A stretch of DNA of 64,000 nt from Lophium mytilinum (Eukaryota; Ascomycota; Dothideomycetes; Mytilinidiales; Mytilinidiaceae), in NCBI GenBank assembly GCA_010093605.1, contig MU004185.1, forward strand, positions 2,360,427-2,424,426. Direction: 5' to 3'. Positions 11,758 to 23,504 of the stretch are shown piece after piece. Below the pieces are notes generated by a model. That model did no database searches and had not been told where the DNA came from. It worked only from the letters and a program-made list of their open reading frames with translations. The first letter of the stretch is position 1, and each line of letters starts with the position of its first letter. The position numbers and the translations under genes were made by a program.

Positions 11758-13672
11758 TCACACTGTTGCCTCCGAGCCACCAACTTCCTTTCTTGCCATT
11801 TCTCTCAGATCTTTCCTTAAAATCTTTCCACTGGGCGTACGTGGGATGACTTCGATAAAAAAGACGCCACCACGAAGAGTCTTATTCGGATCGACTTTTG
11901 CCTCAATGAATTGCGAAATTTCCGATGCAGAAAGTCTGGATTTGTCCGCAACGACATAAGCTCGAGGCACTTCATCACCATCCTTGGTTTGGACGCCAAT
12001 GACGGCGGCGTCCACGATGAGCGGGTGACCGATAAGCAGCGCCTCAAGCTCACCGGGAACGATCTGGGTGCCCTTATAATTGAAAAGTTCCTGCTTGCGA
12101 TCGACAACGAAAATCTTCCCATTCTTGACTTGTGCGATATCGCCCGTTCGCAGCCAGCCATCAGTGAAGCATTCTGCGTTCGCGCGGGCATTGTTGTGAT
12201 AGCCTGTTGTTATGAGAGGGCCCTTCAGCAATGCTTCTCCAGCCTTACCATCGGGCACATCATTGTCGTTCTCATCCACAACTCTACGAGAGACGTTGTT
12301 AGCAAATCGTAATCCCTTCGGGAGTCTGTCTATGAATAGACTCCGAGAGCAAACACACGAACCTTAGAAGCATATTCTGCATCAAGGGGCTGACACTGCC
12401 TAGAAACCCGTCTGTTTCATAAGGAGGCATGTGAGTGCAACCTCCACAGGCTTCGCTCATTCCCCAAGTCTGGCTGATGAAAACTGAGCCTTTGCCCATC
12501 TTGGCACCAGCAGCCTTCTGCAGCGCTGCGCTAATAGGAGCAGCCCCAGTGTAAGCAATACGAATGCTTTCAAGCTGATCTGTTACCATGGGGTGCTTTG
12601 CAATAGCAATGCAGATAGGTGGGACAGTGAAGAAGGTTGTGACGCGGTGGTTTTTGCAGTATTTCAGGAACTCGGGGAAGGAGAATCTGGGCATCCAGAA
12701 AACGGTCCCGGCATCGTAAAAAGGATTGACAAAGTAACCTTGAATACCGGATATGTGAGCCGTGGGAAGATGGGCGAGAGTGCGTATTTCGAGGTGAGGC
12801 TCGTTTCGAGCGGCGTATGTTCGACGATTGGTGGCCGCAGGAATCATAGCCTCCGCGATAATGTTACGATGAGAAAGGCGAACACCTTCGATAGCGAAAT
12901 TAGTTTTGATCGAGATGTGTTCAGGAGTATGATGAAGGGTTACCTTTGTGTATTCCAGTAGTGCCAGAAGAATACAACAAGCAGAGCAAGCTGTTCGTCA
13001 GCTCATCTACATCTGTGATACGCGCCCAGTCCAATTCTGGGCCCAAACTGCATTTCCACTCGCCAGTGATGCTCTCTAGCTTGCGTTCTGGATACGAATC
13101 CAAAATCAAAACATTGCCGAGATTGAGGCCACAGGTCTGTGCAGCCTTTAAGGCTACTTCCTTGAGATCGCGGCTGCAGACAATGAGCTTTGCAGGCCCA
13201 TCTTTGATCTGGCGGGAAAGCTCTAAAGCGGTGAACGTGGGATTTGCTGCCGAATAGACACCTCCGGCAGCTACCACACCATAGAAAAGTACGGGTAGGA
13301 AATGTTGCCCAGTTGAGATAGTCAGTACCACATCCTTCCCAGTCCCGTTGGCGCCGATGCCAAATTCGGTTCTCAGCACATAGGCAATCTGCCTGGTGAG
13401 CTTTCTGGCTTTAGACTTGGTGATAGCGACACTGGGATCGTGTGCCTCCGCATGTAGAACAGTGTCTTCCTTTGCGGTACAGTACGGCGACTCTGCGGAA
13501 TATGAGATCAGTTCCTATCCGACAAACAAGTAGGATATAACAAGGCTGTGGTGACGCCAGGGAATTGACCAGGGCTCTTACCAAACAGTAGGGTCAGCAG
13601 ATCTACCGCCGGAATCTCACATTCTGGAATGTCAGACTTGTAAGTCTTGTCGGCAAGTCTGTTCGTGGTCAT
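11758..13672 (-). CDS. 4-coumarate-CoA-ligase-like AMP-dependent acyl-CoA synthetase
   Basis: Four exons: 13672-13582, 13492-12944, 12885-12363 and 12283-11758. The introns keep the frame. I chose the ATG at 13672 (MTTNRLADKTYKS) because the conserved part begins soon after (CEIPAVDLLTLLF). An ATG at 13795 in the same frame would add a hydrophobic leader that the family does not normally have. Adenylation motifs are all present: YSSGTTGIHKG (A3), ISQTWGMSEACGG (A5-like), DGWLRTGDIA (A7-8) and RTPSGKILRKDLRE (A10, with the catalytic Lys). It should activate an aromatic or fatty acid as acyl-AMP and transfer it to CoA. The C-terminus (GGSEATV) has no SKL-type peroxisomal signal. Substrate is unknown. 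Confidence 0.88.
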
Positions 13673-14690
13673 TATTGCAACTAGGTCAAAATGCTGAAAA
13701 GGATAACTATCGAAATGGCGAGGAAGTGTGGTTGAATACCACACAAAGACGACGGCAGCAAAGGGGTAGAGCGCTTTGAGGAGAATCGAAGCCAATAAAG
13801 ATCAGCAAGTCAACGACTCAATGAAGCGTCGGACTAACGGCTTACTTGCCGCCGCAGAGGAATGGCGACTCTCTCAAAATGTAGTTCTGCAGTTCTCCAC
13901 AATTGGGAGGCCCTGGGCGTTGAGGGTTGACACGGATGCCGATGTGGAGTGACGACCAGGGGGCTGGGACGGGCCCCGGGAAATTGGCCATCAGTGCAAG
14001 GGCAGGGTACAGTATGTACACTTCTGAGAAGCACGGACAGTGGACATGACCGTAGAAAGACTTGATGATTGTCATTTACTTCGTTTGGTTAGTGGTTTCC
14101 AGCTTTCAACATTGGTCTTACCGCTCTTTCCTTTCAGTGAATGCTTTTCCACTTGGTAGTCGAGATGTTCTGCTTTTGTTTTCCTCGGACAAGATAACAG
14201 TAGCAAGATTATATCACGTTTTCGCATGACTGTTTCATTTGAGTCCTCCATTTTTCAATCCTGAGCAGACCATAGACGTCATGTTAAGAGGAGATAAATA
14301 ACACAAATATCACGACTTAATGTCCGAGGCGTGCTCGAGGGTGCCCTAATTTTTTTATTGGATGACTCAAATGCATGAGTACAGTAGATGCGCGTGTAAT
14401 GTTCCCGAGAAAAGCTCGATACATGGCTTGATGATATTGGTAAAGATATTCTATGAGACGTACGATCTCTGTAACGAATCCGAGACCCGATAGCCATATA
14501 ACACGATTTCACGTCTTTGTAATAACAGCGTGATGCATTGCCAGCAAGCGAATACTATTGTGGAGAAGGTGATGTCGAAAAGAAATTCACTTAGCAAATT
14601 CCTGACGAGGCAAAAACGAGTATGGAAAAAGGAATCGAAAGGTAGCGTTACAACCCTACAAACTCAATCAAGCAGATACAACCATGCACC
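13673..14690. other. Intergenic, no gene seen
   Basis: 5' region of the ligase gene and 3' region of the receptor gene. Several short frames occur on both strands but none has a recognisable domain. Confidence 0.45.
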
Positions 14691-16282
14691 TCAGAAATCC
14701 AAAGGGCGCACACTGCCATCTGCTGACTTTCCATGCATACTTTCTCGGTCTTCCAATCGTATGAAATCTGAAGTGCTGAGTTCCGGATCGACTTGGGCGC
14801 GCGAAAGCTTCTTGTCTGACCTCTGGCTGGAGTACGGCTGCGAGCCCTTCGTAGTGCCGGTGGAAAACAACTTCGGGAAGTAGCGTAACACAAGCGCTCG
14901 AAGGGAAGGCATGCATGCACATATGATGCCGACATCGAACTCAATGGTACTCCAGTATGAGCCCGGGACGTAGTCCCATGTGAGATTTTGGGAGTTCGCG
15001 AAACTGATCAGAGCCTGTAACCGAAGAATACTGACAATGAGGACACTATCACGAGTGAGCTAGTATTCCTTGGAGTGCAAATACGAATGTCTGCAACTTA
15101 CAAGGTGCCGACTAAGAACATAGACATGACGGCCATCTTTTTCCTCCAATTCATATTCAACCGGGAGAGTTGCCGTAAGGGAAGAACCATGACAAAGATG
15201 TCCAAAGTAATATTGGCAATTGCGCTCAGCCAGCCCTGGATATGGATGTTGTTGCACTTTCCCGGATGCAGACCGTCCCATTGGGTCCAGGTATAGCTGA
15301 CCGGGGTGCATTGGAAGATGGTCGCAAACAGGAACGCAACACAGTACGCAAGACACAGCCCTATCACTATGAAGACATACTTTCGAAACTGCTTGTCCGG
15401 GAAGATGGATAGGAGGAACCACAGGATGGCGATCTTGAGGATGCCCATTCCCTCGATATATGCAATCTCCCCAAGGAAGAAGTACTGTGAATATGTCAGA
15501 TTGGTATCCGTTGGAGAAGTTATGTATGAGCTTACGAAAAGAAAGTGTGTTATTTGATCGGGCTTTAGTGTCCACATGTCTTTACCTAGGCCGGCATCTC
15601 TCACTGTCAAGCTTGATTAGCTACCACTTCAATTCCCAAGCGACGAATAAGAACTTACGGAAGCCAGACAGGAATCCAGGAATAAGTGAAAGCGCCTGAA
15701 ACATGTTAGAAGCCATGTATGTAGGCGATGGACTAGACGACCTACTAAACACAAAAGCAGCATCGCATCGTCCCAACCCGGTTTCTTTCCACCCGGTGTG
15801 AAGATGACGAAGAGTCGGAGGATCACGAACACAGCGGCAAGAGCGGATCCAACAATTGCACAAACGTACGGGACTCCTGCGTTATCCCGCACCTCGGCAC
15901 CGCACATCGTCAAAGAAACATTCTTTGTAGCTACATTTGATCAGATCCGAGAAGGTTGGAGGTTATGTTGCAGAACTCACTAAGGGCATCGGGAATTGTA
16001 CATCCGCCAGCAACACACAGCCCGATTTCTTGGTTGAGAGGAACGTTCGTGCATATGCACGTTGTGTTGGTGAGGGAGCAGGGAGACTTTGGAATGTACT
16101 CCACCATACACTTCAACTAATACTCCTCAGTAAAGAACATCCACGAGCTACAAACATTTACTTACTGCACAAGGTGGCATCGCCTCCTTGAGAAATGCCA
16201 GTGCTGCATCCGAGGAATCGGCTGCTGTCGTGACGGCAGTCATAATGGCCAGCGGGGCCATGAGGGCACTGAGAAATCTCAT
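14691..16282 (-). CDS. CFEM-domain PTH11-like G-protein-coupled receptor
   Basis: The start is the ATG at 16282 (MRFLSALMAPLAIMTAV, a signal peptide). Exon 1 ends at 16166, exon 2 is 16116-15981 and exon 3 begins at 15930; at least four further introns follow. Exons 1-3 encode a CFEM domain with eight cysteines (PPC, LKC, KSPC, TTCIC, GLC, GGC, then TMC). Next come transmembrane segments, starting VCAIVGSALAAVFVILRLFV, with the PTH11-family signatures KPGWDDAMLLLC, GKDMWTLKPDQITHFLF and YFFLGEIAYIEGMGILKIAI. A tail of about 70 hydrophilic residues ends RPLDF. Receptors of this family sense surface or nutrient cues at the plasma membrane and act upstream of cAMP/MAPK signalling in pathogenic fungi. 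The gene seems intact; some inner intron borders are less sure. Confidence 0.85.
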
Positions 16283-17908
16283 GGTAAAGGACTAAATGAT
16301 TCCCTTATCGAGACAGAGCAGTGGGTGTGAGACTGGTGTCTTCCTGATAGCACAAACAACTGAGAGTGGATTGAAACCCAAGGACTCCAACACAGAAAAC
16401 TCTAAGTGAGGTTCCCGGTGCGATTAAATAGCTAAAGTAGGAATGGTTCACTCCATGTACTATAGCTATATACGATGAAGACTATCACTTCCTTACGCAG
16501 CGAAAGAATCACAGCGCCGTATCACACAATGCAATCTTCTACTGCAAAGGTCACCATGGTCAGGTCTCAGTTGGCGGTCTAGGAGGCTGGGATGAGATCC
16601 TGCAAGCCCTCCCACGCGTCAAGCCGGGAAACTTCCGGATCAGCGCGTGGGGCATGGAGGCGTGGTATGGGGCTCAGTTGGCCTTGGAACATGCCGTGAC
16701 TTAAGACTTCGTCAAGTCCTTGGCAACATCGGTACTGCTTTCTCACTTTCGTATCAGTTCCACGAAGTGCCAACTACATAGGCTACATGAAGTCGAGCGC
16801 TAAGAAATGGCCTCCGGCAGGCATAGTGGCTTGGTAAATTAGGCATTGGCGCTGTGAACTGACTTCCACCATGAAGCTTTCCCGCGCTCGAACGCTCTGT
16901 GGCCCTTATTAGAAAGGACAAGGTATAGGCAGGTCTTAGGAGAGCATATGATATATGATTCAGTTTATGCATCTTGTATGTGGGGCCCCGGGGTAGGGTC
17001 AACATCTGTTCCGCTACCGCCAAGTTTGGAGTGTCTTACTTAATATGTCACCATGCCTGCTACGTAAAATACCCGAGAGCGGGAGGCTGTGGAGAAAAGC
17101 GGGAATTCCAATCAATCGGTTAGGCGGGGAGCTGGAACAAGGTGGTTGACAGGCACGACAGGGTCTGCATCCATCCTGTGCTAGGGTCTGTCGCAGGCAC
17201 CTCGCCCAGGATGTTGATGTATATACGGTTAGTGATATGCAGATCATGCGACGGTTAAACGGGCGTCCCGCAACCTCCCCTGTCCGCCTAAACCTTCCGG
17301 TTCATTTGGTGAAAGCCGTTGAACTTTCCCTATTGCGACCTCATCATTCCAACTGGGAACGTAGCGTACCTAGGATCGTTTCCTAGTTAGTCATAGTGCT
17401 ATACTGTGCCGTTCAACCTCCTCAAAGCCAAGGTCCGTGGCGTCAACTCTTCCAAGATGTAAGAGGACTATTTACATCCAAGCCTTTAGTCTGTAAAAGG
17501 CCCCAGAAATCCTGCCGTACAGCTCTTGTAAGCCCGTTCCCCTTTGTATGCGAAGTCCAGAGCCTTATAAAGCCGTATAGGCCGGACAAGTGTTAGTTCT
17601 CAAGCCCCTGTTAAGAAGCAGAGATACATGTCTTAGCTTCAAGGAGATTGTGGTGCGTGTTGCGACGACCCACCGTTGCAATTCCCCTGAGTTCTATGGA
17701 GCAGAAGCGAGTCAAGTTGGCCCCTGATAACTTGATCTTACAGTGCCTAGTTAGGTAGTATGATTGTCGGTCCTCCTGACCAAGGGCATATAAATCTGGG
17801 CGAAGAAAGCTTCTTTAGCCCATCAGTCGCTCTTTCGCACCCGTCACTCGTTTATTGATCGCTGTGAGCATATCACTCAGGCGTTTTCTTCCCACGAAGT
17901 AGTTCATC
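16283..17908. other. Intergenic, no gene seen
   Basis: About 1.6 kb between the divergent receptor and GMC oxidoreductase genes. Nothing recognisable is encoded. The last 150 bp before 17909 are pyrimidine-rich, as expected for a promoter and leader. Confidence 0.5.
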
Positions 17909-19930
17909 ATGCTTGTCCTCAAGGCCCTCTCCCTTCTTTCGCTTTTGTCCTCTAATGTGTTGTAAGTTTTCAATCTCCCCACTCTGAATAGAGGTGTACT
18001 AACTTAGTGTAGTGGTCATTCCAACCATGGAACGCTTCACAAACGAGGCAAAGTGAGCTCAGGGAAGGACGCTTCCTTGTTGGAAGAGTACGAATATGTC
18101 GTTGTTGGTTCCGGCCCAGGTGGCTCTCCCGTGGCCTCCCGCCTCGCTCTAGCCGGCCACACTGTCCTCTTGATTGAGGCCGGGCAAGACTTCTCGGGCG
18201 ACCCAATCTATGAGGTCCCCGTGATGCACATTTTCGCCTCCGAGTATAAGGACATGCGATGGTCGTTCTACGTGAACCATTTTGCGGACCTCGAGAAGCA
18301 GAAGAAGGATCCCAAGATGACTTACAAGCTCGCCGACGGTAGCCACTACATTGGTCTCGACCCCCCTGCTGGTGCCGAGCCCCTGGGTATTCTCTACCCA
18401 CGCGCTGCGGCACTAGGTGGTTGCGCCGCCCATAACGGGATGATCACTGTGTATCCCAACAACAAAGACTGGACATACATTCAGGAGCTCACTGGTGATG
18501 ACTCCTGGGAACAGACCAAGATGAGAAATTACTACAAGAAGGCCGAGAAATGCCAGTATCTCCTGAACGACCCCACCAGCCATGGATATTCTGGATGGCT
18601 TACCACGACAACGACGCCTCTGTATCTCGTTGTGCAAGATCTCAAGATCATCTCTCTGGTCCTCGCTGCTGCAAGTGCCATTGGAAAGCACGTGGTTTCC
18701 TCGCTTGTTACTACTGTTACCGGCCTCGCAAACATTCTCGCCAACGATATCAACAGTGAGAACTTCGGTGCCGACTCCTCCCTTCACCAACTCTACCAGA
18801 TCCCTCTCTTCATGCACGCCGGGAGGTACCATCGTGGTGGCCCGCGTGAGTTCGTGGTTGATGCTGCCTCCAAATCCCGCTTGGATGTGGTTTTGAACAC
18901 ATACGTAACCAACGTCACATGGGACCTCTCTGGCGATGTTCCTAAGGCAACCGGAGTCAACTTCATTCAGGGTACCGGTGTATATGGGGCCGACGAGCGC
19001 GCAAAGTCTGCTCATCTGCCCGGTTCAGTCAAGGCCACTAAGGAAGTCATCATTTCGGCCGGCACCTTCAATACTCCTCAGATCCTCAAACTCTCAGGTG
19101 TAGGCCCGCGTGCGGAATTGGAGAGCTTCAACATTCCCGTCGTCAAGGACCTTCCTGGTGTTGGAACTAACATGCAAGATCGATACGAGGTCGGTGTGGC
19201 AGCCCAGGCTCCCACAGACTTTGCTCTGCTCAAAGGCTGCACTTTTCTCAAGGGCGAAGATCCGTGCTACGACAAGTGGAAGAACGATCTCCTGACGGGA
19301 CCCTACTCCACCAATGGCATTGCTCTCGGTATCCTCCAGAGATCCTCCGTCGCCGAGGACGAGAATGCCGACATCTTCATGAGCGGCTTCCCTGGTCTCT
19401 TCAAGGGCTACCGTGAGCAGTATGCCGAGATCGCCATCGCTGAGCGCAACTGGTGGACCTGGCTCGTCCTGAAGGCTCATTCTCGCAACAATGCCGGTAG
19501 CGTACTTCTCAAGTCTGACAGCCCGTTCGATATGCCCAACATCACCTTCAACTCCTTCGGCGTTGGCGGCGCTGACGACCTTACTGCTATCCGCGAGGGT
19601 CTGGACTTCGGTCGCCGTGCCTTCAAGGACCTCATCCCTCTCGATGGCGACTTTACTGAGCACTGGCCGGGACCAAATGTCACGAGCGACGCTGACCTCG
19701 ACGAGTTCGCTTCCAACGAATCTTGGGGTCACCATGCCTGCTGCACCGCCGCCATTGGCGCCGATGATGACAAGATGGCTGTCCTTGACTCAAGCTTCCG
19801 TGTCCGTGGTGTATCCAACCTCCGTGTCGTTGATGCTTCCGTTTTCCCTAAGATCCCCGGCTACTACATCTCGTTGCCCATCTACATGATCTCCGAGAAG
19901 GCCGCTGATGTCATCCTCGCTGACGCGTAA
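17909..19930 (+). CDS. Secreted GMC oxidoreductase (FAD-dependent)
   Basis: Exon 1 (17909-17961) encodes a signal peptide (MLVLKALSLLSLLSSNVF). A 51-nt intron follows and exon 2 starts at 18013, giving about 656 residues in total. The frame reads through GHSNHGTLHKRGKV into the FAD-binding motif VVVGSGPGGSPVASRLA and EAGQDF. GMC signature 1 is seen in YPRAAALGGCAAHNGM and signature 2 in IISAGTFNTPQILKLSGVG. The C-terminal active-site region has WGHHACCTAAIG with the catalytic His, then VVDASVFPKIPGYYISLPIY. The family oxidises alcohols or sugars (glucose, aryl alcohol and others) with oxygen, giving hydrogen peroxide outside the cell. This could feed the secreted peroxidase at 9320-10900, but that link is only inference. 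No defect seen. Confidence 0.9.
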
Positions 19931-20318
19931 CGAGTTCGTCCGTTGGGATCATGGCACGACGCATGGTATATCATTAGGTTGGTCGTTGTATCATGCTTCA
20001 AATAGATGAAGGGGCTTGGTGTTCGGCTACATAGAGGGGAGGGTTCGCTTCGTTGTTATTAATTTGTAATGTGAATACATCTACCCTACTTTCTGCAGTG
20101 CTAGTGATTGCTGGTCCTCCTAGTGATGCTCAAAGATTTGGAAACTGGCATTGGTCCCATAAAGAATCATCCAAGTAAAAGGCGCTTTTGGTATGATGGA
20201 AATGGAAAAGTCAGGATAAGGTAAAAGGCTGGGATTTCCAGCTATTCAAATGAGCAATGCATGTTGTGCGTGGTCATAGAGTTAAAATGGTGTAGGGTCT
20301 GGTCCGTTAAGCTATGGA
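19931..20318. other. Intergenic between convergent genes
   Basis: 3' flanks of the GMC gene and of the minus-strand C2H2 gene. No terminator motif is distinctive. Confidence 0.4.
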
Positions 20319-21777
20319 TTACGTTGAGCTACGTAGAGCTCGTCGATCTCTGCTCGTGCGTCGGTCTTTGATAGCAAGGAATAGACCTTTTTGGTGAGCG
20401 TGGTCTGTTCTAGTTATGTCCTGGGATATAGTATACTTCATGAACAAGGCTGAAGGTCCATCCTCCCCTTTTCTCATTTCTTGTGCGCCTTTGGTCGCGA
20501 TACTGCTTTCAGTCAGTCTACATATTTCGGTGTCTTGACTGAGATGCCCTACCTGGTCCTATCAAGCGGTGTTCTGTGAAGGATCTTATCGTAGCAACCC
20601 TCCCCTTGGTTATTAAGCCTATCGTTGTTACTATCTGGATAAACTTTGCCGCATCCTCTTACAAGAATATGCCTCTACAGTGATGTCAACCATTATCAGC
20701 TCTCCTTTAAAGTGTGGCTTTACAAACCTCAAGAGCGTCCCTTCTTGAAAAGCTCTTATCACAGTGGTCGCAAGGGAACGGCTTCACAGCCAGATGTATG
20801 CGCTTGTGTCGTTTTAAATCATGGTTTCGATTGAAGCTTTGTGGGCACTGATCGCACTTGAACGGCCTGTCGTTCTTGAGCTGCGGCGACGGTGAGCGGT
20901 GTCCTCCCTAGATGTGATTCATATAAGCCGCACGCCCTCCGATGAAGCCAGGCATCATGGTATGTGGTATTGCACCTACTAGCGCGAGCTGGCCATTCGG
21001 ACTGTTCACATTCGAGAAGATAGGGCCTAGCGGAAGATGGCCACCAAACGGGCGCTGATATGGATGTGACAAACGCAACGGTTTAGACAGCAAGGACATA
21101 AGCTGTTCTTGGCTGTCCGCTGAGAGCCCCGGCGGGACCAGATTAAAATCCATTCCCGGTCCTTCAGGACTCCTGTCTTTCATGTTTACCACCGATGTCT
21201 GTAACGGAGTCATAGAGCGTAGTCTAGATTCGTCTCTACTGAGGACATCTGCTAGCTCAAAACGAGATCTCTTGCCGAGAACCAGACGAAGACCGCTTTG
21301 ATCGTGCTGCTTTAGACCTTTCTGCTTGTCGCCGGCTCGAATAGAACTTGAAGATGCAAGAGAAGCGAGTGGCCATGAAATATGGTTGCTTTGTATGGCC
21401 GCGCTCATAGCCAAGTTACGCGCAGCTTTTACTGTCTTCTGCACCATATGCGTCGCTTGTTTCTGAACCTGCTCTGGGGTCCAGTCAGGATGCTGGGTGC
21501 GAACTTGTTGCATGTATTGGCCGAGGACGAGGAGATGGCCGCTGTATCGAGACTCGTAGACGTCCCGTTGGGTGATATTTCGACCGATTGGTGCTATTCC
21601 TCGACTAGCATCCGCGCCGTCACCGAATTCTCCGTGTTGAGCCGGCTGGGGGCTTTCTCGTACTGGATTATTTGAGCCGGCCATGGGCGATAGCATTGGG
21701 AACCTGTCGCCAGCAACTATCTTCTGCATTTCCCGTTCTTTAGAGCGCCGCAGCACCGGCGCTCCAAGGCCCTTCAC
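20319..21777 (-). pseudogene. C2H2 transcription factor interrupted by an in-frame stop before the fingers
   Basis: The long frame from 21777 (first ATG at 21729) encodes about 275 residues with a conserved helical block (QYMQQVRTQHPDWTPEQVQK, then ATHMVQKTVKAARNLAM). A TAG at 20908-20910 ends it, but the same frame continues at once into RPFKCDQCPQSFNRNHDLKR and a second finger, CDHCDKSFSRRDALERH, then ILVRGCGK. Introns at 20675-20727 and 20506-20552 keep the phase. The last exon has LFMKYTISQDITRTDHAH and ends at 20319. The finger pair resembles the Ace1/Swi5-like fungal group. The stop could be a CAG or TGG codon changed to TAG. The encoded factor would lose both fingers, so I call it a pseudogene; readthrough, strain polymorphism or an unseen intron removing the TAG are alternatives. 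An upstream exon may be missing. Confidence 0.7.
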
Positions 21778-22996
21778 GTCTTTTATAGACTAGCCTCAAA
21801 ATTGGTAGGAGGGGCGCCCACCAGGGTTCAAGGCGGGCCGGAATGTTCTAGTCGGGCGCCTTGGGACTGTGATTGCTAAAGGGTGTGTTTTAAGGTTTGG
21901 ACAATCAGAGCACTGCATAAGGGAAGCTGCCGCTCAACTTAATCATCAAGAAAATTCAAGCTGGAAGGCTGAGGTTGTCGTGGGAGGCTTGGGTACAGAA
22001 TTACGCTATACTACAAACTTACTAGCCGAAAGCTTGCCAACAACTTTCTTCATCCGCCAATCACAAAAGACTAGTAGCATTTTCTATGACAAGGCCAATG
22101 CATCTTTGTATAATAATTTCCTTCGTCATCATATTCTTAGTAATAGAAATAGCGCATAGAGTACAGTGTAAATGAAACTAACAAATAACGAACAAGGGAG
22201 AGGCAGGGGATTGGAGCCATGCACGTGCCACGGTTAGGCATATTACAATTAGAAGCTCCCAATTATAGCTCCATAACTTGCGGTGCCGTCACAGGTTCTC
22301 ACTCTCTTACATGCTATATACAAATGTGTTAGTAGAGTGAATGCAGCTCTCCGCCCTGCTACCGTATGTACTGAGATTGTTGAGACGGGGCTCTTGGCGC
22401 GCCTAAACCTATCCGAGTTACTGCAGGTCCAGTCTCGGGCTGTCAGGCGCCGATAGGCCCACATTTCAGCTCGATCGCGGCGAGCTGATACGCTGGACCA
22501 GGTATGCTTAAGGTAGCGGTGCCAAGAGCCCCGTCTCAACAATCTCAGTACATACGGTACTACAAAGCTACTAAATTGCAAGATCACTAGTCGTTGTAGC
22601 ACAAGAAGCTACACCGCCGCTAATTCCTACGGATCTTTTCCTATGAATCCGTAAAGCTCTCTAGGGTATATATTTGGTTATTATCAAACAAAACCCCCTC
22701 GCGTCACGTCGATGTTATTATAGATTGACTGAAATAACTCGAATGGTTTCATCGCACTTAGCAACTCTAGTAGATTAAGCTTCGTGGAATCCCAGTCTTA
22801 TTGTGGTCTTTCTAGGAGGTGCCAGCGGATCCGAACACCCCGTTAAAGAAACCCTTTAAACTTGTAAAACTCCTCTGCTTGACTTCAGCCGCATGAGTGG
22901 ATTGTGAGGCTATCTTAGTACTGCGTCTTCTCCTGAAAAATGATGAGGGTGGAAATATAGTAGGTGGCGGTGTTTGTCGGTGGTCCAGGTAGTCCG
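21778..22996. other. Intergenic with a long inverted repeat
   Basis: No gene was recognised. The region carries the perfect inverted repeat described at 22361-22558 and several moderately AT-rich stretches. Confidence 0.5.
22361..22558. repeat. Perfect 38-bp inverted repeat with 122-bp spacer
   Basis: Bases 22361-22398 (start accgtatgtactgag, end ggggctcttggc) are exactly the reverse complement of 22521-22558. The spacer 22399-22520 is GC-rich with further partial self-complementarity. A transcript through it would fold into a long hairpin. It may be a short foldback transposon or a source of small RNA. No terminal duplication was checked. Confidence 0.85.
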
Positions 22997-23009
22997 TTCG
23001 TAGTATGGC

Positions 23010-23216
23010 TTAAGGCGACTTCTGGCTCTTGCTCCGGTCTTCAATAGCTATCAATCGGCATTTTCGGTGAGCGTGGTCTGTATTTGTCATGTCCTGGGAT
23101 ATGGTATATTTCAAGAACAAGGGAACGGGTCTATTTTCATGTCCTGTAGTCTCATCCACGCTTTCAGTCCTCATACCGGGTCCACGCGGAGTTCTATTAT
23201 TTTGGGTTCTGGCCAA
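23010..23216 (-). pseudogene. Fragment of the KYTISQDM-block protein family
   Basis: A minus-strand frame without an ATG reads LFLKYTISQDMTNTDHAHRK followed by CRLIAIEDR and stops at 23010. The same block is found in the genes at 7606-8601 and 20319-21777, and the DNA is also similar (atgtcctgggatatggtata and neighbours). No zinc finger was seen next to this copy. I interpret it as a broken paralogue or a leftover C-terminal exon. Confidence 0.55.
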
Positions 23217-23504
23217 GGCGCTCCCGTATCTCGTCGAGGCAGGGAAAATGCCAGGCGAAGACTGCGTTGGGATGGGTTGCGACGATGTGCTCTTGCAACA
23301 CAGTGTGATGGATAGACGTCAAGCATCTAAGGCTGGAAAGGATGTTGAACGATATATGACTCTATTGTGGCTAATATCTGAAGAAAGTATGGAAGTGTTT
23401 TACCATGGACAGTTCAAGATGCTTTGAATGTCGGGAACTTGTAAGCCGGTTCTCCTATCCTGGGTGAGTTCCCATGAAGTAAATTGGAAGAGAAAAGGAC
23501 AATC

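Noticed and set aside
13508-13795. Extended N-terminus (ATG at 13795) for the acyl-CoA synthetase.
   Set aside because: The extra hydrophobic leader is not typical of the family and an ATG at 13672 is better placed; kept only as an alternative.
18413-19015. 200-codon minus-strand open frame inside the GMC gene.
   Set aside because: It is antisense to a clearly conserved protein and has no motif; a shadow of codon bias. The same holds for the one at 19094-19735.
9320-19930. Classical secondary-metabolite gene cluster.
   Set aside because: No polyketide synthase, peptide synthetase, terpene cyclase or cluster regulator is present; loose proximity is not enough.
22249-22602. 117-codon minus-strand frame covering the inverted repeat.
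   Set aside because: It has no ATG-based start or motif and simply crosses the repeat arms.
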